Assembly (NCBI GenBank): GCA_044450785.1
Contig: JBIOJM010000248.1
Coordinates: forward strand, 1 to 15,387
Direction: 5' to 3'
Origin: JBIOJM01 sp044450785
Lineage (GTDB): Bacteria > Planctomycetota > Planctomycetia > Isosphaerales > Isosphaeraceae
Length of the DNA stretch: 15,387 nt
In this document: positions 7,263 to 14,278 of the stretch, piece by piece
Position numbering within the stretch: position 1 is the first letter of the stretch
How the letters are laid out: every line of letters begins with the position of its first letter
Made by a program: the position numbers and the translations under genes
Notes under the pieces: model-generated
What the model was told of the DNA's origin: nothing
The model's input: only the letters and a program-made list of their open reading frames with translations
The model's database searches: none

Positions 7263-8786
7263 CTAATCGTCGCCTCCGCCCAGCCGGTCTTGGATCGCCT
7301 GCCGGACTCGATCGCGCACCGCCTCGGGCATGGCGTCGATCTCCTTGCCGGAGAGTTTGCCGTCGCTGTTTGTGTCGAAGCGGCCGAGTTGTTCCTTGAA
7401 CCGTTCGGGGATCGGGAAACCGTCGGCCTCGAGCCGGGCACGAGCGTCACGCAGGAAACGCCCACCCGCTTGGTCGCCCGCGGACGCGTCCCCCCCGACG
7501 AGGACCGCACCGAGCCGGTTGCCACGCATCGTGAGGACCTTGCGGAGGTCGGCCAGGTTGTCGGTGACCACCTGGACAGCCAGCAGGCACATCTCGTCGG
7601 TGGTCTGTTCGCCCCATCGGACACGCCTGGGCGGCTTGCTGGGATTGCTGGGGTTCTCCGCCGAGTTGTCGTAATAGGCGTCGAGCTTGATGACCGAGCC
7701 CTTGGCGAGCGTGACCGGCGATCGGTACTGGTACTGGCCTTGCCAGTTGAAGTCCCAGTCCTTGATCCAGATCAAAGGGATCGTCTTACCGTCGGGCGAC
7801 TCGGCAACCACCTTCATCTCCTTGCCGATCGTGTGCATGTGGGGCGTGATGCCGATCGCCTGAACGTCGACCGGCAGAGGAGCACTTTGCGCGGTGACGT
7901 GGTGCCGCCGCTCGCCGGGCGGAATGTTGAGGTTGCGGCTGCGAACCGCGATCCCGCCGACGATCTTCCGGACCGGCGCCTTCGTGAAATGAACGCCGAC
8001 GACCGATTGATCCGACTCCGGCTTGCCGTCGGGGTGGTAATGGATCTGCAGGACCAGGTCGCTTCCCTTGCGGAGAAACTTGCCGACGCCGTCGGGAAGA
8101 AGCCTGGGTACCGCGCCGGGGGCCCAGCCTCCGAGTCCACCGGTCGGCAAGATGCCCGGACCGCCGAAGCTGGCGTAGCCCGGGCCGGGGTTGGCTTCAT
8201 CCTTGGCTCGCGCGGCACCGGTGGCGTCGAGGTAGAGCAACGCATGGTGGACCACCTTCCGATTCCCCGGTCGGAACTCGACGGCCGCGACCGTCCGGTT
8301 CGAATCGATCGGGATCGGAATCACGAAGCAGCGATAGATGTCGCGGCCGCTCGCCGGGACCGGGAAAGGCTCGGGCACCTTGAGAACAAGGTCGGGTGTC
8401 CCGAGCTGCCAGCCTTCGGGGAACTTCGGTGTGGGCGGCAGGTCCTTCGCGTCCCCCTCGGGAGAACCCGACTCGACCCATTCGGCGATCCGCTGAATTT
8501 CCTTTTCAGACAGACGCCGTTCGTCGAGAAATGAGCCAAAGCCCGGTTCTGCCTTCCAGGGAGGCATCTTCCGGCTGGCGGTCACGTCCTCGAGAAAGCT
8601 CGCCCTCTTGGCCGCGTCCTTGTACGTCAACAACGAGAATGGTCCGACCTCGCCCGGCCGGTGGCACCCCGTGCAGTTTTTCCACAAGATGGGCGCGATG
8701 TCCTTGTTATAAGAGGGCTGATCGGCCTTGGTGACTCCCGCCCCCAGCAACCAAACGAATGAGAGTATGCCCGCGAGGTATTTCAT
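7263..8786 (-). CDS. Secreted cytochrome c / copper type II monooxygenase-like / EF-hand protein
   Basis: 507 residues. A hydrophobic signal segment (1-21, ending near VTKADQ) is followed by a haem c site CTGCH (38-42) and RKMPPW, which may supply the axial methionine. The middle resembles ascorbate-dependent copper type II monooxygenases (peptidylglycine or dopamine hydroxylase fold): KVVHHALLYLD, LQIHYHPDGK and ITPHMHTIGKEM give the expected histidine sets for two copper sites. The C-terminus holds a canonical EF-hand loop, DTNSDGKLSGKE (about 471-482). It likely acts outside the cytoplasmic membrane; the substrate is unknown. The start at 8786 puts the signal peptide at the N-terminus; the frame is open to 8840 and neither start has a good Shine-Dalgarno site. 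The 116-bp gap to the divergent small gene should hold its promoter. It lies 199 bp upstream of the oxidoreductase, on the same strand. Confidence 0.85.
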   Translation of the reverse strand: MKYLAGILSFVWLLGAGVTKADQPSYNKDIAPILWKNCTGCHRPGEVGPFSLLTYKDAAKRASFLEDVTASRKMPPWKAEPGFGSFLDERRLSEKEIQRIAEWVESGSPEGDAKDLPPTPKFPEGWQLGTPDLVLKVPEPFPVPASGRDIYRCFVIPIPIDSNRTVAAVEFRPGNRKVVHHALLYLDATGAARAKDEANPGPGYASFGGPGILPTGGLGGWAPGAVPRLLPDGVGKFLRKGSDLVLQIHYHPDGKPESDQSVVGVHFTKAPVRKIVGGIAVRSRNLNIPPGERRHHVTAQSAPLPVDVQAIGITPHMHTIGKEMKVVAESPDGKTIPLIWIKDWDFNWQGQYQYRSPVTLAKGSVIKLDAYYDNSAENPSNPSKPPRRVRWGEQTTDEMCLLAVQVVTDNLADLRKVLTMRGNRLGAVLVGGDASAGDQAGGRFLRDARARLEADGFPIPERFKEQLGRFDTNSDGKLSGKEIDAMPEAVRDRVRQAIQDRLGGGDD

Positions 8787-8833
8787 GAGGGGTGCCCATT
8801 CTGGGATGGAATCAAGGGCTTCCGTTTGAGAAC

Positions 8834-8863
8834 TTGTCATTTCTTATTTACCCATGATATCCT
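8834..8863 (+). promoter_or_regulatory. Candidate promoter of the 80-residue protein gene
   Basis: TTGTCA (8834-8839), an 18-bp spacer and TATCCT (8858-8863). This puts the transcript start near 8870, about 30 bases before the start codon and ahead of the Shine-Dalgarno site. Confidence 0.35.
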
Positions 8864-8886
8864 CGAAAGTTCCGAGAAACCAGGAT

Positions 8887-8895
8887 AAAGGAGGT
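8887..8895 (+). promoter_or_regulatory. Near-perfect Shine-Dalgarno site
   Basis: AAAGGAGGT, 7 bases before the ATG at 8903. It is the best ribosome binding site in the window and strongly supports the small gene as real and well translated. Confidence 0.8.
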
Positions 8896-8902
8896 CGCTC
8901 CC

Positions 8903-9145
8903 ATGGCTCCTGAAGAACTTCGCGGCACGTTGAAGCAACAACCGTTTGAGCCGTTTCGCCTGGTGATGACCGACGGCGTCTCCTATGAAGTCCGCCATCC
9001 TGACCTGCTCCTTGTCGGCAAGCGAACCGCAGTGGTCGGCTTGGTCGGAGAAGCCGCACAGGAGTATTTTGAGCGGACGATCAAGGTCGACCTACTCCAC
9101 ATCATTCGCCTGGAGCCGATCGGAGCTCCGGCGTCACCGGCGTGA
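8903..9145 (+). CDS. Small conserved hypothetical protein (80 residues)
   Basis: The sequence PEELRGTLKQQPFEPFRLVMTDGVSYEVRHPDLLLVGKRTAVVGL, then LLHIIRLEP, reads as a compact mixed alpha/beta fold. Small proteins with EPFR...TDG..YEVRHP..(L/V)VG(R/K) are, to my recollection, common in planctomycetes and have no known function. No signal peptide, membrane segment or metal motif is present. It has an excellent Shine-Dalgarno site and its own candidate promoter, divergent from the cytochrome c/monooxygenase gene. Its stop lies 33 bp from the stop of the convergent toxin gene. It is not an evident part of the toxin-antitoxin pair. The gene call is secure; the function is unknown. Confidence 0.8.
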   Translation: MAPEELRGTLKQQPFEPFRLVMTDGVSYEVRHPDLLLVGKRTAVVGLVGEAAQEYFERTIKVDLLHIIRLEPIGAPASPA

Positions 9146-9178
9146 GTGTCAGTCCAGATGAGCGGGACCATCCAGGAC

Positions 9179-9487
9179 TCAGAGTGAGCGGTAGATGTCG
9201 CGCCGATTGCCGACATTCACCACCAGGACGACCAGGCGCTCGACCTCGATGGTGTAAACGACGCGATAGTCACCGACCCGAATCCGGTAGAGATCGCCGG
9301 CGCCGCGAAGCTTCTTCGATCCAGAGGGATGCTGGTCCCCGGCCAAGCCGAGGACCACGGCGTCGACGCGCCTTAGGTCGACCTTGGGGATCAACGCCAG
9401 CCCGCGCTCGGCGGCACGAGTGAACTGAATCTCATAGCGTCTTGGCTCGGGCCTGGGCTCTCGTCCGTGTTGCTTTTTGCTCATCAT
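9179..9487 (-). CDS. RelE/ParE family toxin
   Basis: 102 residues. RRYEIQFTRAAERGLALIP, then GSKKLRGAGDLYRIRVGDYRVVYTIE and VVNVGNRRDIYRSL, follow the RelE/ParE toxin fold; RelE members cut mRNA in the ribosome, ParE members poison gyrase. The usual VGHR near the C-terminus is VGNR here, while the late tyrosine (IYR) is kept. The LYRIRVGDYRVVY block is the RelE-like core. ATG at 9487 (or 9484) lies inside the antitoxin gene, an overlap of about 56 bases. No later start would preserve the first beta strand, because the fold begins almost exactly at the antitoxin stop. Translation is therefore probably coupled to the antitoxin. It is convergent with the 80-residue gene, 33 bp away. Confidence 0.88.
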   Translation of the reverse strand: MMSKKQHGREPRPEPRRYEIQFTRAAERGLALIPKVDLRRVDAVVLGLAGDQHPSGSKKLRGAGDLYRIRVGDYRVVYTIEVERLVVLVVNVGNRRDIYRSL

Positions 9488-9746
9488 CGAGTCCCAGTCT
9501 GCGGCGGACATCCGCGTAGGGAATGCGATCCTCGGACTCGGCCAGGGAGGTTCGCGCGGCCTCCACGTCGAGGCGATCCTCAAGCTCCTCGCTCAGCCGC
9601 TCGAGCAGCTTCAGGTGCTCGACCGGGATGATGGCCGCGGCGTCCTTCCCTCGCCGGTGGATGATGATACGCTCGCCTTGGTACTCCGCGCGGTTCAGGA
9701 TCTCGGCGAGTGACTGTCGAAGCTCGACCACGCTGAGGCGCATCAT
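9432..9746 (-). CDS. Phd/YefM family antitoxin
   Basis: 104 residues. MMRLSVVELRQSLAEILNRAEYQGERIIIHRRGKDAAAIIPVEHLKLLERL is the DNA-binding N-terminal domain of Phd/YefM antitoxins; the acidic tail (SEELEDRLDVEAARTSLAESEDRIPYADVRRRLG) is the expected toxin-wrapping part. A further basic extension (residues about 87-104) coincides with the overlap with the toxin gene and may exist only because of it. The start ATG at 9746 has GGAG 8 bases upstream; the frame is open to 9830 but that part covers the promoter. A 16-bp palindrome and a candidate promoter lie just upstream, as expected for an autoregulated pair. The pair sits between an ABC operon and the 80-residue gene, with no mobile element flanking it. 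Confidence 0.9.
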   Translation of the reverse strand: MMRLSVVELRQSLAEILNRAEYQGERIIIHRRGKDAAAIIPVEHLKLLERLSEELEDRLDVEAARTSLAESEDRIPYADVRRRLGLDDEQKATRTRAQARAKTL

Positions 9747-9800
9747 TCCGACGTCTCCAAATCGAATCCGCAAGGTCCCGCGCGTCATTGACCTCAAGAT

Positions 9801-9816
9801 CATCATGTACATGATG
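9801..9816. promoter_or_regulatory. Perfect 16-bp palindrome, likely operator of the toxin-antitoxin pair
   Basis: CATCATGTACATGATG reads the same on both strands. It is centred about 62 bp before the antitoxin start and covers the predicted -10 box. Phd/YefM antitoxins repress their own operons by binding such palindromes, so this is the natural operator candidate. Confidence 0.65.
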
Positions 9817-9830
9817 GACACTGCCGTCAA
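9802..9830 (-). promoter_or_regulatory. Candidate promoter of the toxin-antitoxin operon
   Basis: On the minus strand, TTGACG (9825-9830), a 17-bp spacer and CATGAT (9802-9807). The -10 box and half of the spacer lie in the 16-bp palindrome, so repressor binding would block RNA polymerase. The expected transcript start is near 9795. Confidence 0.5.
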
Positions 9831-9839
9831 GCTCGGCTT

Positions 9840-11594
9840 TCAGAACTCCATCCGCTGAAACGCCTTGATGCCGATCCGCAGCGGGACGATGGTCCCGATG
9901 GCGCCGATTGCGAGGCTCACCAGGATCGCCACGGTCAGCCAGAACCGGAATCCGTCCTGCGACAGCACGAGGCCGGTCGTGCCGGGATGCTCCACACCCA
10001 GGAAATAAAGGTGGCAGGGGACCGCCAGTGCCGTCACGACCGCGAAGATGAAGACCAGGCTGACCAGCAGGTTGAGGGTGCCGCCGAAGCCGACGGCGAT
10101 CTTGGAGGGGTCGGTCTCGCGCAGGTTGGGAAGCCGCGCGCCCAAGCCCACGCTGATCCCCGACAGGCCCGTGCAGAGCACGGCCACCATTCCCAGGTGC
10201 AGCACGATCATCACGGGGCTCATCCCCAGCATGAGGTCGCTCAGGAACACCAGCCCCTCGGTCGCCATCAGCGAGATCCCCACCGAGAAGACGAACTTGC
10301 CCCAGAGGATCTGCTCGCGACCGAGCGGTAACAGGCCGAGGACCCAGAAATTCCGGCCTTCGAGCGAAAGGAGCGGAAAGATGAACCGGCTCGTGAAGGT
10401 CGACAGGATGAGCGCCGTCACCGACAGGTTGAGGAAGCTGACCAGGTTGCGCCAGGACGGACTCTGGACCCCGTAGCCCAGCCGGGGAATGTTCAGAAAA
10501 TAAAACGCGAGGAGTCCAAAGAAGATGAGGAACTGGGACCACTGTGCCGGGTCGCGGCGGAAAGTCCGGAGGTCCTTGAGCAGGAGCAGGCGAATCGGCC
10601 GCGGCAGGAAGAAGAAGAGGCGGTGGAGGAGCTCGTCAAGGGCGTGCATCCCCAGGGGGCGGCGGTTGGTCCGGCCCCCCTGGACCCGGCTGTAGCCTCG
10701 GAAGTACAGGTCGCGCGCCACCGCCGCCGCGGCCAGGTAGGCCAGCGCGGCGTGTGCGGAGAGCACCATCAAGTAGTAACCCGACCGCGACCAGTCGCCC
10801 CGAGCCGAGGCAAGCAGGCCGGCTGACATCCAACGGCTGGGCCAGAGTGGGTGCTGGCAGAACGCCAGCCGGTTCTGAACGTTGCCCAGCCAGTCGGAGG
10901 TCAGCGTGTCGCCGGGGGTCCGCCATAGCCGCACCGCCAAGCTGACGACCAGTGCCAGGGTCGTCATCACCCCCAGCGCCAGCACTGCCTTCTGCCGTTT
11001 CGGAAAGATGTTGGCGACCACGATCGCCACGATCGCGCCCAGACTTCCCGCGATCAGCACGAACATGACCAGGTAGATCAGGAACATCGCGTAAAAGGCC
11101 GCCGGCGCCTTGATCGTCAGCCCGTAGGCCGCCATCAGCGGGCTGCCCAGTAAAAAGAACCCCCAGCTTGAAATCACGACCGCCTCGGCAAACTTGTGGG
11201 CGAAGATCCGGTCGGTCGAGGCCGGCGTCGTCAGCAGGAAGGCGCCTTCGCGCGAATGGAAGAGTGCCGTATAGGTGATGATTCCCGTCGAGAAGAAGAG
11301 CATGACGGAAATCGACAGGAAGAACATGCTGAACAAGTACTCGAAAATCGAATGGAGCAGTTGGTCGGAAAGTCCGATGAATTCAAATCCGCCGAGGAAC
11401 AATCCGAACAGGCCGGCCCAGAAGACGAGACTGCAGCAGAGGATCATCGAAAGCCGCAGCCTCGAACCGGCCAGGAGCGAGTAGACCGTGTTGCGGGTCA
11501 GGCGCCAGCGAAGCCAGCGCAAGGCGCGGGCCGTTTGATCCGCCGTGACCGGCGGGAGCGAGAACCGGTTGGTCCCGGGGACTGTGAGGCTCAT
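9840..11594 (-). CDS. ABC-2-like transporter permease
   Basis: 584 residues with roughly twelve hydrophobic segments in two halves, split by a polar region (about residues 255-320, including the LDELLHRLFFFLPRP stretch). The first half carries FSTGIITYTALFHSREGAFLLTTPAS, a coupling-helix-like segment seen in large ABC-2-type exporter permeases; the second repeats the idea with LSLEGRNFWVLGLLPLGREQILWGKF. The duplication suggests the two halves may act as a pseudo-dimer. The ATG at 11594 overlaps the ATPase stop as ATGA, implying translational coupling and one complex. No substrate-binding protein is present, which fits an exporter or a lipid/envelope system rather than an importer. The substrate cannot be told from the sequence. 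The following toxin-antitoxin pair starts 93 bp downstream with its own promoter. Confidence 0.85.
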   Translation of the reverse strand: MSLTVPGTNRFSLPPVTADQTARALRWLRWRLTRNTVYSLLAGSRLRLSMILCCSLVFWAGLFGLFLGGFEFIGLSDQLLHSIFEYLFSMFFLSISVMLFFSTGIITYTALFHSREGAFLLTTPASTDRIFAHKFAEAVVISSWGFFLLGSPLMAAYGLTIKAPAAFYAMFLIYLVMFVLIAGSLGAIVAIVVANIFPKRQKAVLALGVMTTLALVVSLAVRLWRTPGDTLTSDWLGNVQNRLAFCQHPLWPSRWMSAGLLASARGDWSRSGYYLMVLSAHAALAYLAAAAVARDLYFRGYSRVQGGRTNRRPLGMHALDELLHRLFFFLPRPIRLLLLKDLRTFRRDPAQWSQFLIFFGLLAFYFLNIPRLGYGVQSPSWRNLVSFLNLSVTALILSTFTSRFIFPLLSLEGRNFWVLGLLPLGREQILWGKFVFSVGISLMATEGLVFLSDLMLGMSPVMIVLHLGMVAVLCTGLSGISVGLGARLPNLRETDPSKIAVGFGGTLNLLVSLVFIFAVVTALAVPCHLYFLGVEHPGTTGLVLSQDGFRFWLTVAILVSLAIGAIGTIVPLRIGIKAFQRMEF

Positions 11595-12358
11595 GGTTGC
11601 GACCCAGCCAGTTCCGGCGCGATCGCTCCGGGGGACGCTGGGCGACGCTCTCCGGTCAGTTTCAAGAACAGCTCCTCGAGCGGCCCGCGGTGCTGAACCT
11701 GCCCGCGCAGCTCCTCGAGCGTCCCTTCGACCAGCATCCTGCCGCGATCGACGATCCCGATTCGGTCGGCGAGCTCCTCGGCGATCGCCAGCAGGTGGGT
11801 TGACATCAACACTGCGCAGCCGGCTCGGGCCTGGGCGATGAACAAGTCCTTGACGATCCGGGCGCTCCGTGGGTCGAGACCCACCAGCGGCTCGTCGACC
11901 ACCAGGACCTTGGGATCGTGCACCAGCGCCGACGCGAAAACGACGCGCTGCTTCATCCCCTGCGAGTAGGTCTCACACAGCTCGTCAACGTAGTCGCCCA
12001 TCTCGAACGTCTCGATCAGGTCGCGGATCCGCTGGACCGCCCGCCGCCGCTCCAGACCGTACATCTCCACAACGAACTTGAGGAATTCACGGCCGGTCAG
12101 CTTGTCGTAGAGATAGGGTTGATCGGGGACGTAGCCGAGCAATTGCCGTGCCTGCTGGCTCGAAGCCTCAAAGCCCCCGACTCGGACGGTGCCCGCGTTG
12201 GCGGCAAGCAGCCCGCAGATCAGCTTGATCGTGGTGGTCTTGCCAGCGCCGTTGGGCCCGAGAAAGGCGAAGAGCTCGCCGGCCTTCACCGCCAGGTCGA
12301 GCCGATCGACGGCGCACTTGGTTCCGAACCGCTTGGTCACGCCGCACAATGAGATCAT
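11591..12358 (-). CDS. ABC transporter ATP-binding protein
   Basis: 255 residues, a single nucleotide-binding domain that powers the adjacent permease. Walker A is GPNGAGKTT (34-42), the Q-loop is in GYVPDQPYLYD, the signature is SQGMKQR, a common variant of LSGGQ in exporter ATPases, Walker B is VLVVDEPLVGLD, and the H-switch is MSTHLL. This order fits the CcmA/drug-exporter-like class of ATPases paired with ABC-2 permeases. The start at 12358 (MISLCGVTKRFG) is chosen because the domain begins there and it overlaps the previous stop by ATGA; the open extension to 12484 lies within the upstream gene. The start lacks its own strong Shine-Dalgarno site, which again points to coupled translation. 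Confidence 0.95.
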   Translation of the reverse strand: MISLCGVTKRFGTKCAVDRLDLAVKAGELFAFLGPNGAGKTTTIKLICGLLAANAGTVRVGGFEASSQQARQLLGYVPDQPYLYDKLTGREFLKFVVEMYGLERRRAVQRIRDLIETFEMGDYVDELCETYSQGMKQRVVFASALVHDPKVLVVDEPLVGLDPRSARIVKDLFIAQARAGCAVLMSTHLLAIAEELADRIGIVDRGRMLVEGTLEELRGQVQHRGPLEELFLKLTGERRPASPGAIAPELAGSQP

Positions 12359-13221
12359 GAGGGTGGCACCGTGGAGGGAGGTGTCGCTGGAATGGAGTCT
12401 GTCTCCGGCCGGCGCTCCAGCACCAGCCGCACGAACGGGAACGGGACCTCGTGGCGCAGGATGACTCCGTCGGTTCGGACCCACGTCCTCATGGACAGTG
12501 CAGCCATCTTCTGCACCACCTCGAAGGTCCTCACCGGGTTACCGTCCCAGTCGATCAGGCCGCGGCGCGCGACCTCGACCCGCACGCGATCAACTTGCCC
12601 GGAAAAGGGGTTGATGACCCGCGACTCCCATCGCTGACCCACATGCAGACCGGGAAGCCGATCGAGCGGGCCGACCATGTCCCGCACCACGCTCCGAGGT
12701 TCATAGTCGAACGACCAATTCTGGTTGAAGAGCGGCACCGGACCGCGGGAGACGATCTCCATCTTGTCGCCCTTGAGCTGACCTTTGACCTTGATCAGTG
12801 CGTCAAGAGACTCACGCGACGTGACCTGAAGATCGAACGAGCCCAGGTTGCCGGAAGGATCGACGCGATAGAGGCTTTCGACCCCGAGCCGAGCACTCGT
12901 CCTGGTCACGAACGGCGTCCCCTTGAGCAGCCCGCCGGCGTCGATATCGACGCGACTGGTCAGCTCGACCCAGCCGTCGGGCCGGCGCCACGACGTCGTC
13001 ACCGCCTCGCCCACCGTGCGGCGCACCTCGGGGAACCTGGGGTCATCAACGATCTGGATGCTCCACCCTACCGGCTTGGTCGAATCACCCGAACCGGCGA
13101 TGGTCCGCAGATCCGGTGCATATCCCAGGCTCAACTCGGGAATGACGTCCCAGGTCAGGAGACAGAACGCGGCAATGGACCAGTAAATCAAGATGGCCAG
13201 CGAGGTGACTCGCGAGGGCAT
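12355..13221 (-). CDS. Membrane-anchored protein encoded with an ABC exporter, function unknown
   Basis: 288 residues. One N-terminal hydrophobic segment (about 7-26, SLAILIYWSIAAFCLLTWDV) acts as a signal or anchor; the rest is soluble and probably outside the membrane. It is rich in beta-type stretches, such as WVELTSRVDIDAGGLL, LESLYRVDPSGNLGSFDLQV-like text and VRTDGVILRHEVPFPFVRLVLER. The last segment reminds me of regions in planctomycete transglutaminase-type proteins, but no catalytic cysteine is visible, so I assign no activity. It is the first gene of a three-gene operon; its stop overlaps the ATPase start as ATGA. This suggests a part in the same complex, for example an adaptor or sensor. 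The start at 13221 has GGGAG upstream and places the anchor at the N-terminus; an alternative at 13251 adds ten polar residues. Confidence 0.75.
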   Translation of the reverse strand: MPSRVTSLAILIYWSIAAFCLLTWDVIPELSLGYAPDLRTIAGSGDSTKPVGWSIQIVDDPRFPEVRRTVGEAVTTSWRRPDGWVELTSRVDIDAGGLLKGTPFVTRTSARLGVESLYRVDPSGNLGSFDLQVTSRESLDALIKVKGQLKGDKMEIVSRGPVPLFNQNWSFDYEPRSVVRDMVGPLDRLPGLHVGQRWESRVINPFSGQVDRVRVEVARRGLIDWDGNPVRTFEVVQKMAALSMRTWVRTDGVILRHEVPFPFVRLVLERRPETDSIPATPPSTVPPS

Positions 13222-13258
13222 GGCCCCGGTCTCCCTTTGACTCGAACTCAATCAATCT

Positions 13259-13288
13259 ATGCTATGCGCGGTGACACCGTTCGGACAA
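13259..13288 (-). promoter_or_regulatory. Weak candidate promoter of the ABC operon
   Basis: On the minus strand, TTGTCC (13283-13288), an 18-bp spacer and TAGCAT (13259-13264), each matching 4 of 6 consensus bases. It lies about 40 bp before the first gene of the operon, in the 262-bp divergent gap, which holds no other recognisable element. Confidence 0.25.
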
Positions 13289-13483
13289 TGGTGCCTCCAG
13301 CCAACATGGGAATCCCACCCAGTCAGCCCGGCTTGACCGATCTGATTTGGAATCGTATGCTTCAACTACGGATCGACCACCTCTTCCCGTCGAGTCCTCC
13401 CATTCGACACCACGGCGCGCCGCCTCCGAGCGCTGGTCGCTTCCCACCGTAGCGTCCCTTTCACCCTGAAACTGGGATGTCCG

Positions 13484-14278
13484 ATGCACAAATTCGGCAA
13501 ACGGCTGATCTGGCTCGGCCTCGGCGTGGGCGTGCTCGCCTTGATACCGGCAGCGGCTTGGTTGTGCTTGACCTACCAGCCCTCCTATTATCGTGCCATG
13601 GTTCGCCTCTCTCGAGAACAGCGTGCGGGGAGAGCCAAGAAGTTCGTGGCTCAGAGCCTCCAGCTTCGCAACGACATCTGCAACGAGCCCAGTTGGGAAG
13701 CCGTTTTCACCGATCAGGAAGTGAACGCCTGGCTGGCCGAGGATCTCGTCACCTATTTCGCCGACCAGCTTCCGCCGGAAGTCAACGAGCCGCGCGTCTT
13801 GTTTGAAATGAACCGGATCACTCTCGCCTTCCTCCTGCGGCAGGGTGGGGTTCAATCGGTGATCACCGTCGTGGCTCGTCCCCGGGTCCCTGGGGGGAAC
13901 ACCATCGAGCTCACGCTCGAGAAGATTCGGGCGGGAATCCTGCCGGTCCCGGCCGACAACATCCTTGACCGGATCATCGAGCATGCACGCTTCCATGGAG
14001 TTGATGTGGAATGGGCCCGTAAGGATGGCTTTCCCGTGGTCCTCATGCGTTATACGCCTCACATCGAGCGGGAGGACGTACAACTCGAAGAAGTGCAGAT
14101 CCGCGACGGTCAAATTCGACTCGCTGGCCGCTCGGATCGGGCGAAGGGTGCTTTCCATCGACCAACGCTCCCGTCGCGCAATGTGCTTCAGTCGAAGTTT
14201 CCCATGCGAAAAATCCATGACGAGGCTGCGCCGGATTCCCGTCGTGTGCCGCGGAGGTCAACGTTGCCGGCCAGTTGA
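13484..14278 (+). CDS. Single-anchor hypothetical protein, planctomycete type
   Basis: 264 residues. A basic N-terminus (MHKFGKR) and one hydrophobic segment (about 8-30) suggest a signal anchor. The body contains EPSWEAVFTDQEVNAWLAEDL, a FEMNRITLAFLLRQGGVQSVITVVARP strand region and a block near the end, VQLEEVQIRDGQIRLAGRSDRAKGA...LPSRNVLQSKFP, which I recall from other uncharacterised planctomycete proteins. No catalytic site is seen. After QSKFP the frame continues 27 residues (RKIHDEAAPDSRRVPRRSTLPAS) that look random and run antisense through the 3' end of the convergent gene; I suspect the natural stop was lost or the family end is near 14200. It is divergent from the ABC operon, 262 bp away. 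Its start has only weak ribosome-binding support (GGGA). Confidence 0.75.
   Translation: MHKFGKRLIWLGLGVGVLALIPAAAWLCLTYQPSYYRAMVRLSREQRAGRAKKFVAQSLQLRNDICNEPSWEAVFTDQEVNAWLAEDLVTYFADQLPPEVNEPRVLFEMNRITLAFLLRQGGVQSVITVVARPRVPGGNTIELTLEKIRAGILPVPADNILDRIIEHARFHGVDVEWARKDGFPVVLMRYTPHIEREDVQLEEVQIRDGQIRLAGRSDRAKGAFHRPTLPSRNVLQSKFPMRKIHDEAAPDSRRVPRRSTLPAS

Noticed and set aside
7064..7624. An N-terminal extension of the oxidoreductase by up to 187 residues
   Set aside because: It overlaps the end of the secreted cytochrome/monooxygenase gene, has no family similarity, and the ATG at 7063 has a good ribosome binding site and a TATAAT box upstream.
9580..10542. A 320-codon minus-strand frame
   Set aside because: It overlaps the ABC permease in another frame and ends in the antitoxin gene region; it is Pro/Arg/Gly-rich and has no motif.
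13262..14218. A 318-codon minus-strand frame
   Set aside because: It is antisense to the anchored protein gene on the plus strand and spans the divergent promoter gap. It has no domain pattern.
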